DNA from: Candidatus Tagabacteria bacterium CG09_land_8_20_14_0_10_41_14
Lineage (GTDB): Bacteria > Patescibacteriota > Minisyncoccia > JAHISW01 > Tagabacteraceae
Assembly: GCA_002774055.1 (NCBI GenBank)
Contig: PEZL01000045.1
Coordinates: forward strand, 1 to 13,694
Direction: 5' to 3'
DNA length: 13,694 nucleotides
The position numbers were made by a program, and so were the translations under genes. Of the stretch, positions 1 to 5,085 are shown one piece after another. A model generated the notes under the pieces. It was not told the origin of the DNA. It made no database searches and saw nothing but the letters and a program-made list of their open reading frames with translations. The first letter of the stretch is position 1, and each line of letters starts with the position of its first letter.

Positions 1-272
1 CTACTTGGAAGGACATGGAAAACAAAATAGCCCAGCTAACCGGGCATAATCCACCCAATCCTTGGGACCCTTATGACGCTTTTATGGCGTCTGCTTTGCT
101 TTTGAAAGACAATGGAGCCGCCGCGGGCGGTCCCGTTGCAGAGAGAAAAGCGGCCTTGCGCTATTTTGCCGGCGACAATTGGAATAATCCGCGCTGGGCT
201 TTTTACGGCGACCATGTGATGGAAATTGCCGAGAATTACCAGAAACAGATAGATATAATTAGTAACGAGTAA
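1..272 (+). CDS. Lytic murein transglycosylase (MltB-like), C-terminal end, 5' truncated by window
   Basis: The reading frame is open from base 3 to the TAA at 270-272, so the ATG at 15 is internal and the gene begins outside the window. The visible tail has a TWKDM start, a GHNPPNPWDPYDAF segment, then ALLLKDNGAA, ALRYFAGDNW and YGDHVMEIA. From family knowledge this is the end of an SLT_2/MltB-like domain that cleaves peptidoglycan glycan strands; the catalytic Glu would lie upstream of the window. The last codons (S-N-E-stop) are written inside a 7-bp tandem repeat. The gene converges on prfA with about 35 bp between the stops. The enzyme would act in the envelope. The family call rests on recognition of this conserved tail only. 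Confidence 0.75.
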   Translation, partial: TWKDMENKIAQLTGHNPPNPWDPYDAFMASALLLKDNGAAAGGPVAERKAALRYFAGDNWNNPRWAFYGDHVMEIAENYQKQIDIISNE

Positions 273-326
273 CGAGTAACGAGGATAAATATATTACCCG
301 TTACGGGTTACACGTTACGGGTTACG
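261..326. repeat. Inverted pair of 7-bp tandem repeats between convergent genes
   Basis: The left arm (261-283) is three copies of AGTAACG plus AG. The right arm (297-326) is a degenerate run of GTTACGG/GTTACAC units, also period 7, in the opposite orientation. About 18 of 23 positions can pair across a short AT-rich loop (284-296). The hairpin covers the stop codons of both the transglycosylase and prfA and supplies their last few residues. There is no U-tract on either side, so a classical intrinsic terminator is not supported, although a bidirectional termination or mRNA-end role is plausible. Confidence 0.7.
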
Positions 327-1015
327 AAAGCCGACACAATTGGATTTAAATTCCCTCCCAATATCTTCTCTATATTATGCCAGGACTTGTTGACACGGTG
401 GTCCGTGATTCTGTCCTGCATAAAATTGTAGGTTCGTATTTTTTCTGAACGGGCTTGGCTGCCGATTTGCTCTCTTCTTAACTCTGCCACAGAACCCACT
501 TGGGCTTCTTCTTTCGCTCGCATGAGTTTGGCTTTCAAAATCCTAAGCGCTTCTTCTCTGTTTCTTTGCTGGCTTCTTTCCGATTCGCTTCGTACCACAA
601 GACCGGTGGGTTTATGCAGAATTCGCACCGCCGTTTCAACTTTGTTTACGTTTTGGCCGCCCTTACCGCCGGAACGCGAGAAAGTTATTTCCAAATCTTC
701 CGGTTTTATTTCCATTTCACTTTCGGGATAGACGGGCAAGATAGATACCGAGCTTGTGGACGTATGTATGCGCCCGGATTTTTCCGTGGCGGGCACGCGC
801 TGCACTCTGTGAACCCCGGCTTCTTGTTTAAGTTTTTTATACGCTTCGGGCGATTTAATCTCCATAACGCCCGGCTCAATTATTTTAACTCCCCAGTTTT
901 GAGACTGGGCGTATTTAAAATACATATTGAAAAGGTCGTCGCTAAAAATGGAGGCCTCAAGGCCTCCGGCACCGGCGCGGATTTCTATTATTATGGAATT
1001 TGGATTGTTATTCAT
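308..1015 (-). CDS. prfA: Peptide chain release factor 1, short form lacking N-terminal domain
   Basis: Class I release factor that reads UAA/UAG in the ribosomal A site and triggers peptide release. The recognition motif PAT is at residues 75-77 in VQRVPATEKSGRIHTS, which is the RF1 form (RF2 would carry SPF). The catalytic GGQ is at 119-121. The protein opens directly with IEIRAGAGGLEAS, which sits about 100 residues into ordinary RF1, so domain 1 is missing. The segment between AGAGG and PAT is also shorter than usual. At 235 residues against roughly 360 this is a reduced factor. The start is set by a one-base TAATG overlap with the rpmE stop, so a longer N terminus would have to run through rpmE. 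The C-terminal residues VTRNV lie in the 7-bp repeat. RF1 assignment is strong; some related proteins are annotated only as RF-like. Confidence 0.9.
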   Translation of the reverse strand: MNNNPNSIIIEIRAGAGGLEASIFSDDLFNMYFKYAQSQNWGVKIIEPGVMEIKSPEAYKKLKQEAGVHRVQRVPATEKSGRIHTSTSSVSILPVYPESEMEIKPEDLEITFSRSGGKGGQNVNKVETAVRILHKPTGLVVRSESERSQQRNREEALRILKAKLMRAKEEAQVGSVAELRREQIGSQARSEKIRTYNFMQDRITDHRVNKSWHNIEKILGGNLNPIVSAFVTRNV

Positions 1016-1224
1016 TATTTCTTGGCTTTTGCCATTCTTTGTTTAAATTTCTCTACCCGGCCTGCGATGTCAATTATTTTTTCTTTTCCGGTATAGAAAG
1101 GATGGCAGTTAGCGCAAATTTCCACCTCCATTTCTTTTTTGGTGGAGCCAGTGGTAATGACGTTGCCGCACGCGCATTTAATCGTCGCCTTTTCGTGATA
1201 TTGTGGATGTGCTTGTTTTTTCAT
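1015..1224 (-). CDS. rpmE: 50S ribosomal protein L31, zinc-binding type
   Basis: A 69-residue large-subunit protein. It shows the L31 hallmarks: an early HPQY, C17-A-C19-G-N, then C37-A-N-C40-HPFYTGKEK and the closing GRVEKFKQR. All four cysteines of the zinc-binding (C+) form are present, so it is not the zinc-independent paralogue. It is the first gene of a minus-strand pair and its stop overlaps the prfA start by one base (TAATG), suggesting coupled translation. No Shine-Dalgarno is visible before the ATG. Only 23 bp separate it from the divergent rpsB start, so its promoter must overlap that of rpsB. Confidence 0.95.
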   Translation of the reverse strand: MKKQAHPQYHEKATIKCACGNVITTGSTKKEMEVEICANCHPFYTGKEKIIDIAGRVEKFKQRMAKAKK

Positions 1225-1247
1225 GATGAATTGTTTAAACTGTTTTT
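1213..1247. promoter_or_regulatory. Divergent rpmE/rpsB promoter region with palindromic GTTTAAAC
   Basis: The two ribosomal genes diverge with only 23 bp between start codons, centred on the perfect 8-bp palindrome GTTTAAAC (1233-1240). Toward rpsB, TTGTTT (1213-1218), 17 bp, TAAACT (1236-1241) would place transcription initiation at about the rpsB ATG. On the other strand TAAACA lies 7 bp before the rpmE ATG. A shared -10 core with leaderless or nearly leaderless transcripts in both directions fits, but the hexamers are weak. Confidence 0.4.
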
Positions 1248-2003
1248 ATGACCGATACGGTTACAGATAATAAAAAAGATATCAAAAAGGAAGACAAAAA
1301 GCAAGCATTTCTGCGGGAGATTGAAGAAATGTATCGCGCCGGGGTTCATTTTGGTTATTCTCGTTCCTTGAAGCATTCCAAAATGCAGCCTTTTTTTTTG
1401 GGTTCCAAAAACGGCGCGGAGATTTTTCATTTAGAAAAAGTTTACCCGCTTTTTAATAATGCTTTGGATTTTGTGAAAGAATTAGGCGCAAAAAGAGCTA
1501 AAATTCTTTTCGTGGCCACTAAACCGGAGGCGACTGACATAATTGAAAAAGCGGGAAGAGATTTGAATATGTCTTATGTTACGGAGCGATGGCTGGGCGG
1601 CACCTTAACAAATTTTGAAATAATAAAAAAGAGAATTGATTTTTTCAGGGATTTGAAAGACAAGAAGTCCACTACGGATTTTTCCGGCATGACCAAAAAG
1701 GAAAAAGGGCGTCTTGAAAAGCAGTTATTAAAAATGGAGAGTCGTTTTGGCGGACTGGTCGCGTTGACAGAAATTCCGCGGGCTCTTGTCGTGGTGGATT
1801 CCAAGAAGGAAGAAATCGCGGTTGAAGAAGCGCGCGGCTTGAAAATTCCGATTATCGCGATTTTAAACAGCGACTGCGATCCCACTGCGGTTGATTATCC
1901 CATTCCGGCAAACGATACAGCAGTTTTAAGTATTGAATACCTGATTGATAAATTAGTGAAAGCGTATAAAGAGGGGATGAAGGGTACTAAAATAGAAAAA
2001 TGA
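1248..2003 (+). CDS. rpsB: 30S ribosomal protein S2
   Basis: Small-subunit protein of 251 residues. Conserved S2 features appear in order: AGVHFGY (31-37), ILFVATKPEA (86-95), RWLGGTLTNF (114-123), then a late IPIIAILNSDCDPTAVDYPIPANDTA, which is the typical C-terminal core. A charged, lysine-rich stretch of about 20 residues precedes the conserved part. No Shine-Dalgarno precedes the ATG. It overlaps tsf through ATGA, the classic rpsB-tsf pairing, so translation is probably coupled. A run of nine T near 1391 is read in frame in a conserved segment, so it causes no break here. Confidence 0.96.
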   Translation: MTDTVTDNKKDIKKEDKKQAFLREIEEMYRAGVHFGYSRSLKHSKMQPFFLGSKNGAEIFHLEKVYPLFNNALDFVKELGAKRAKILFVATKPEATDIIEKAGRDLNMSYVTERWLGGTLTNFEIIKKRIDFFRDLKDKKSTTDFSGMTKKEKGRLEKQLLKMESRFGGLVALTEIPRALVVVDSKKEEIAVEEARGLKIPIIAILNSDCDPTAVDYPIPANDTAVLSIEYLIDKLVKAYKEGMKGTKIEK

Positions 2004-2449
2004 TTTCAGCGGAAGCAATAAAAAATTTAAGGGACAAAACCGGTCTTTCCGTGATGCTTTGCAAGCGGGCGCTGGAAGAGAGCGGCGGTGAGCAGACAAA
2101 AGCCATGGGTTGGCTTAAAGAGCACGGCGCGGCCGTGGCGAAAAAAAAATCGGAAAGAAGCGTAAACGCCGGTCTGATAGAAGCGTACATACACAATAAT
2201 GGCCAGGTGGGCGTACTTTTGGAACTTAGAACCGAAACGGATTTTGTGGCAAAAAATCCGGCCTTTAAGGAATTGGCCCATAATATCGCGATGCACATAG
2301 CGGCTGCTAACCCGCCGGACGTGAAAGCATTGCTAGGGCAAGAATATATCAAGAATCTTGATTTAACAATATCCGAATATATAAATGAAAACGTGCAAAA
2401 ATTCGGTGAGAATATTGAAGTAGCCGGATTTGAAAGGTTTGAAATATGA
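2000..2449 (+). CDS. tsf: Elongation factor Ts, short form
   Basis: Guanine-nucleotide exchange factor for EF-Tu. The N-terminal UBA-like domain (about 1-50) begins ISAEAIKNLRDKTGLSVMLCKRAL. The EF-Ts signature TDFVAKNPAFKELAHNIAMHIAA lies at 80-102 and contains the TDFV residues that contact EF-Tu. The protein ends at 149 residues, against 283 in E. coli and about 196 in Thermus, so it keeps little beyond the first core subdomain. Its ATG overlaps the rpsB stop (ATGA) and its own stop overlaps the next ATG in the same way. pyrH and frr, often next, are absent. Confidence 0.93.
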   Translation: MISAEAIKNLRDKTGLSVMLCKRALEESGGEQTKAMGWLKEHGAAVAKKKSERSVNAGLIEAYIHNNGQVGVLLELRTETDFVAKNPAFKELAHNIAMHIAAANPPDVKALLGQEYIKNLDLTISEYINENVQKFGENIEVAGFERFEI

Positions 2450-2817
2450 CAATTTTAATTGTAATTTGCGTTTTATCTTTTGCGGTCATCGTTTTTTTAT
2501 CGGGCAGGCAAATTTATTTTGTAAAAGATTTGAGTATGGAAGAGTTGGAGACGAGCATAGAATCCGGCCGTCCGTTTTTTGATGATTTTGAGAAACGCCT
2601 GGCTCCCCTTTTCCCCTCTTTGTTTAATAAGACTCGTTTGTTTTTTTGTTCAAGAAAGGAGTTTGGTTTTTTAAGAAAACACTTTTGCCGTTTTTCAGAT
2701 TATATGAATGGCCGCCATACCGTGGAGCGTAATGGCTGCAAGGGATACTGGCATGAGGTAAATGGTTCCAAGAATAACGGTTCTGGTGACAACGTTAATG
2801 AAAATATGCCGAGGTAG
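2446..2817 (+). CDS. Small single-pass membrane protein of unknown function
   Basis: I do not recognise a family. The 123-residue product starts with a hydrophobic segment (about 2-19), followed by a charged, mostly soluble tail containing FDDFEKRLAPLFPS and then basic, aromatic-rich sequence (FCSRKEFGFLRKHFCRFSDY) and a polar, Asn/Gly-rich end. This suggests an N-terminal membrane anchor with a basic tail facing the cytoplasm. It is real by context: its ATG overlaps the tsf stop (ATGA), so it is probably translated from the rpsB-tsf mRNA. Its last three codons and stop (to 2817) lie inside the tRNA-Thr gene that starts at 2808. A weak AAAGG lies upstream of the start. Confidence 0.6.
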   Translation: MTILIVICVLSFAVIVFLSGRQIYFVKDLSMEELETSIESGRPFFDDFEKRLAPLFPSLFNKTRLFFCSRKEFGFLRKHFCRFSDYMNGRHTVERNGCKGYWHEVNGSKNNGSGDNVNENMPR

Positions 2818-2881
2818 CTCAGTTGGTTAGAGCAACGGTTTTGTAAACCGTCGGTCGGGGGTTCGAATCCTCTCCTCGGCT
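2808..2881 (+). tRNA. tRNA-Thr, anticodon UGU
   Basis: The cloverleaf folds fully: acceptor GCCGAGG/CCTCGGC, D stem GCTC/GAGC with an AGTTGGTTA loop, anticodon stem ACGGT/ACCGT with loop TTTGTAA (anticodon TGT), a 5-nt variable loop, and T stem GGGGG/CCTCT (two G-U pairs) with TTCGAAT. The discriminator is T at 2881. The next bases are CCG, so the CCA end is not encoded and must be added by tRNA nucleotidyltransferase. The first ten bases overlap the 3' end of the upstream membrane-protein gene. Confidence 0.95.
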
Positions 2882-2892
2882 CCGTATGTATG

Positions 2893-2921
2893 TTGTAAAG
2901 ACTTCCGGTGTGGGGTATGAT
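2893..2921 (+). promoter_or_regulatory. Promoter for rpmF (TTGTAA-17-TATGAT)
   Basis: TTGTAA at 2893-2898 and TATGAT at 2916-2921 are separated by exactly 17 bp, just after tRNA-Thr. Initiation is expected near 2928, which is itself the A of an ATG opening a 10-codon reading frame that ends in the rpmF start. Confidence 0.65.
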
Positions 2922-2927
2922 TATTTT

Positions 2928-2960
2928 ATGTTTACGGAACAAGATATACAAAATTTATGA
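2928..2960 (+). promoter_or_regulatory. Candidate leaderless leader peptide coupled to rpmF
   Basis: The ATG at 2928 opens ten codons (MFTEQDIQNL) and stops at TGA 2958-2960, overlapping the rpmF ATG (2957-2959) in the ATGA pattern used elsewhere in this window. The ATG falls at the predicted transcription start of the preceding promoter, and rpmF has no Shine-Dalgarno. This fits ribosomes loading on a leaderless mini-ORF and re-initiating at rpmF. It could be chance in a short window. Confidence 0.35.
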
Positions 2961-3232
2961 CTATACGGATGCGACATACAAAATCTCACAGGAACAAGCG
3001 GCGTTCCCATCACGGATTGAAAGAAACCGCTTTGTCTGCCTGCGAAAAATGCGGAGAATTAAAGCTCTCTCATGTTGTTTGCGAAAACTGCGGCGCGTAT
3101 AAGAAACGGTCTGTTTTGGACGTATTGAAAAAATTAACCAAGAAGCAGAAAAAACAGAAACAAAAAGAATTAAAAGAACAGGAGGGGGGCAGCCAGAAGG
3201 AAATGAGCATGGAGGAGTTATCTCAGAAATAA
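2957..3232 (+). CDS. rpmF: 50S ribosomal protein L32 with charged C-terminal extension
   Basis: Large-subunit protein. The N-terminal basic motif RHTKSHRNKRRSHH and the zinc ribbon C29-EK-C32 ... C42-EN-C45 are diagnostic of L32. The conserved part ends near residue 55. The remaining 35 or so residues are a Lys/Gln/Glu-rich tail absent from ordinary L32 (about 57 residues). The ATG at 2957 is preferred because of the preceding coupled mini-ORF; the ATG at 2969 would still keep the whole basic motif. Downstream lie nusB, rnc and smc. In many bacteria rpmF is followed by plsX and fatty-acid genes before rnc-smc; those are missing here. Confidence 0.93.
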   Translation: MTIRMRHTKSHRNKRRSHHGLKETALSACEKCGELKLSHVVCENCGAYKKRSVLDVLKKLTKKQKKQKQKELKEQEGGSQKEMSMEELSQK

Positions 3233-3354
3233 TTTTCAATTATCAATGGTCAATTTACAATAAATTTTCAATGACCAAATTTTCAAACATTTGAAAATTA
3301 AAAAATTGATTATTCATTGAAAATTGTGAATTAAAAATTGATAATTAATTAAAC
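3233..3354. repeat. AT-rich heptad repeat / long imperfect palindrome between rpmF and nusB
   Basis: Immediately after the rpmF stop come four heptads with the pattern NNNWCAA (TTTTCAA, TTATCAA, TGGTCAA, TTTACAA; 3233-3260). The centre is a perfect inverted repeat, AATTTTCAAA (3278-3287) with TTTGAAAATT (3290-3299) across a 2-nt loop. The right half carries the complementary TTGA words, including ATTGAAAATT and ATTGATAATT, so the whole interval is an imperfect palindrome. It shares ATTTTCAATGACCAA with the reverse complement of the rnc-smc interval. It probably ends the rpmF transcript and contains the nusB promoter. Confidence 0.75.
3317..3345 (+). promoter_or_regulatory. Promoter for nusB-nudix inside the heptad array (TTGAAA-17-GATAAT)
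   Basis: TTGAAA at 3317-3322 and GATAAT at 3340-3345 are 17 bp apart, and the ATG follows 9 bp after the -10. The predicted mRNA leader is only about 3 nt, and no Shine-Dalgarno is present. Both boxes are part of the TTGA-type repeat words. Confidence 0.55.
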
Positions 3355-4227
3355 ATGGCTAATCGTCATTTATCAAGAAGTATAGCGATGCAGGTTCTCT
3401 TTGAGTGGGATTTTAATAATCACCATAATCACTCCGCTGTTCAAATAGACGATATAATAAATAGAAATTTGAGGGAATTTGCTCCCGGCGTTGAGGAGAA
3501 AAGTTTTGTTGGGGAATTGGTTAAGGGGGTTTTGAAAGAGCGGAAAAAACTTGATAATATCATAGAAAAAACCGCGCCCGAATGGCCATTGGGTCAGGTG
3601 GCTATTATAGACAGAAATGTTTTAAGGATCGGTCTTTATGAATTGATTTTTGGCAACCCCAAACAAGTTCCTCCAAGAGTCGCCATTAATGAAGCGATTG
3701 AATTGGCTAAAACTTTTGGCGGAGAAACCGCCGGTAAGTTTGTTAATGGTGTTTTGGGTACGGTGTATCGGGAGATGGGGGAGCCGGGAAAAGACGACAG
3801 GAAAAAGGAAATATCCTTGGAAGAATTGGGCGGAGCGGTCGTTTACAGAAAAAAAGGAGATGATGTTTTTCTTGCTTTTGTTCACGATGTTTTTGGCTAC
3901 TGGACTCTTTCCAAGGGCCACCTGGAAAAAGGAGAGGACACAAAGGCGGGTACCGTAAGGGAGATAAAGGAAGAAATGGGTGTAAACATTGAAATTCAGG
4001 AGGAACTAGGCGTGAATGAATATGTGGCTTCGCATCCTGAAAAGGGTCAGGTTAGGAAAAAAGTCATTTATTTTTTGGCAAAAACTGAAGAAGAAAATTT
4101 AATACTGGGCGCAAGCGGCGGTTTAGATGATGCCAGGTGGTTTAAGCCGGATGAACTTGATGGGCTGAATATTTACGATGACTTGAAACCGATTATTGTG
4201 AAAGCGATTAAGTTGCTTAAATCATGA
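3355..4227 (+). CDS. nusB: NusB antitermination factor fused to a Nudix hydrolase
   Basis: The 290-residue product has two domains. Residues 1-141 are NusB: an early HLSRSIAMQVLFEWDF, the DNIIEK...WPLGQVAIIDRNVLRIGLYEL core and VAINEAIELAKTFGGETAGKFVNGVLG. NusB binds boxA RNA with S10 in rRNA antitermination. After a charged linker (142-157), residues 158-290 are a Nudix fold with a perfect GX5EX7REUXEEXGU box, from G188 through E194, R202, E203, E206, E207 and G209. The GHLEKGE form resembles the Ap4A/diphosphoinositol branch, so hydrolysis of a nucleoside diphosphate derivative is likely, but the substrate is not readable. NusB alone is normally about 140 residues. The reading frame is uninterrupted, so this is a true fusion. 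Its stop lies in a 7-bp tandem repeat before rnc. Confidence 0.93.
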   Translation: MANRHLSRSIAMQVLFEWDFNNHHNHSAVQIDDIINRNLREFAPGVEEKSFVGELVKGVLKERKKLDNIIEKTAPEWPLGQVAIIDRNVLRIGLYELIFGNPKQVPPRVAINEAIELAKTFGGETAGKFVNGVLGTVYREMGEPGKDDRKKEISLEELGGAVVYRKKGDDVFLAFVHDVFGYWTLSKGHLEKGEDTKAGTVREIKEEMGVNIEIQEELGVNEYVASHPEKGQVRKKVIYFLAKTEEENLILGASGGLDDARWFKPDELDGLNIYDDLKPIIVKAIKLLKS

Positions 4228-4247
4228 AGCATGAAGCGTGAAGCATG
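4223..4247 (+). repeat. 7-bp tandem repeat at the nusB-rnc junction
   Basis: Two copies of CATGAAG, one CGTGAAG and a partial CATG follow each other with a period of 7. The nusB stop codon TGA (4225-4227) is inside the first unit. A GTG within the third unit could be mistaken for the rnc start. Confidence 0.8.
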
Positions 4248-4261
4248 TTTCAGGAAATGTT

Positions 4262-4957
4262 ATGTCAAAATTATCAGATTTAGAAACTAAACTGGGAATA
4301 AAATTTAATGACTCTAAATTACTGGAGGAAGCATTGACTCACCGTTCTTTTCTGAATGAAAGCCGCGAAAAGAAAATAAAACAGAACGAACGTCTAGAGT
4401 TTCTGGGTGACGCTGTTTTGGAATTAGCGGTAACGGAATTTCTTTTTGAAAAATTTCCCAAAAAACCGGAGGGTGAACTTACCGCTCTGCGCGCGGCTTT
4501 GGTCAATGCCAGAACGCTTTTTCTTGTGGCAGACAAATTAAATCTTGGAAATTATTTGCGGATGTCTAAAGGCGAGGCAAAAGAAAAGGGTAAGTCTAGG
4601 CAGGTAATTTTGGCTGACGCGGTTGAGGCTTTGATCGGCGCGATATATTTGGACAAAGGGACGAGACCGGCCGAAAAATTCATAAAGTATTACGTTTGCG
4701 AAATGATTGACGGTGTTTTGGAAAATAAAACATGGAGAGACGCGAAGAGTTTGTTTCAGGAGCGCAGCCAGGAGTTTACCGGCATTACGCCCACTTATGA
4801 AGTTTTGAGTGAAAGCGGGCCCGACCACAAAAAGCATTTTGCGGTTGGCGTTTATTTGGAAGACGAGTTGATGGCCAAGGGCGAGGGGTTTTCCAAACAG
4901 GAAGCGCAGGTGGAGGCGGCGGAGAAAGCGCTTAAGGTGAAAGGATGGGGGGAGTAA
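4262..4957 (+). CDS. rnc: Ribonuclease III
   Basis: Double-strand-specific endoribonuclease that processes rRNA precursors. The RNase III signature NERLEFLGDAVL is at 42-53, with E43, E46 and D50. The second acidic pair, D119 and E122, is in LADAVEALIGAIYLD. A double-stranded-RNA-binding domain follows (about 161-229; FQERSQEFTGITPTYEVLSESGPDHKKHF, then EAQVEAAEKAL). I chose ATG 4262 because AGGAAA lies 7-8 nt upstream, one of the few clear Shine-Dalgarno sequences here. A GTG at 4238 in the same frame would begin inside the CATGAAG repeat and add eight unconserved residues. The length of 231 residues is normal. Neighbour smc follows in the classical rnc-smc order. Confidence 0.95.
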   Translation: MSKLSDLETKLGIKFNDSKLLEEALTHRSFLNESREKKIKQNERLEFLGDAVLELAVTEFLFEKFPKKPEGELTALRAALVNARTLFLVADKLNLGNYLRMSKGEAKEKGKSRQVILADAVEALIGAIYLDKGTRPAEKFIKYYVCEMIDGVLENKTWRDAKSLFQERSQEFTGITPTYEVLSESGPDHKKHFAVGVYLEDELMAKGEGFSKQEAQVEAAEKALKVKGWGE

Positions 4958-5085
4958 AATAAATTTACAATTATCAATTTTCAATTATCAATCAATGATT
5001 CAATTATCAATTCCATCGTCGTTCTGAAAATTTTAAAATTGAAAATTCATTGAAAATTGGTCATTGAAAATTGAAAATTTTTTAA
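4958..5085. repeat. AT-rich heptad repeat pair between rnc and smc
   Basis: The left half has four heptads of the TTWTCAA type (4964-4991) and further TCAATT words. The right half has TTGAAAA heptads (5039-5045, 5050-5056, 5064-5070, 5071-5077) with TTGGTCA between. The halves are inverted relative to each other around a non-repetitive centre (CCATCGTCGTTC). The words match the rpmF-nusB interval, in part as reverse complement. There is no open reading frame of note. Confidence 0.75.
5050..5078 (+). promoter_or_regulatory. Possible smc promoter formed by TTGAAAA heptads
   Basis: TTGAAA (5050-5055), 17 bp, GAAAAT (5073-5078), then 7 bp to the smc ATG. The -10 matches consensus at only four of six positions, and because the array is periodic the 17-bp spacing follows automatically from three 7-bp steps. 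No Shine-Dalgarno is present. Confidence 0.35.

Noticed and set aside
500..1096. Long plus-strand reading frame antisense to prfA and rpmE
   Set aside because: It has no recognisable domain, and the opposite strand carries unmistakable RF1 and L31 proteins; it is a shadow frame.
1380..1400. Frameshift or slippage at the T9 run in rpsB
   Set aside because: The S2 sequence is continuous and conserved on both sides of the run, so no shift is needed.
4238..4261. GTG at 4238 as the start of rnc
   Set aside because: It lies inside the CATGAAG repeat and adds unconserved residues; ATG 4262 has a proper AGGAAA upstream.
3233..5085. CRISPR array from repeated AT-rich words
   Set aside because: Units are about 7 bp, adjacent and without unique spacers, and no cas genes are present.
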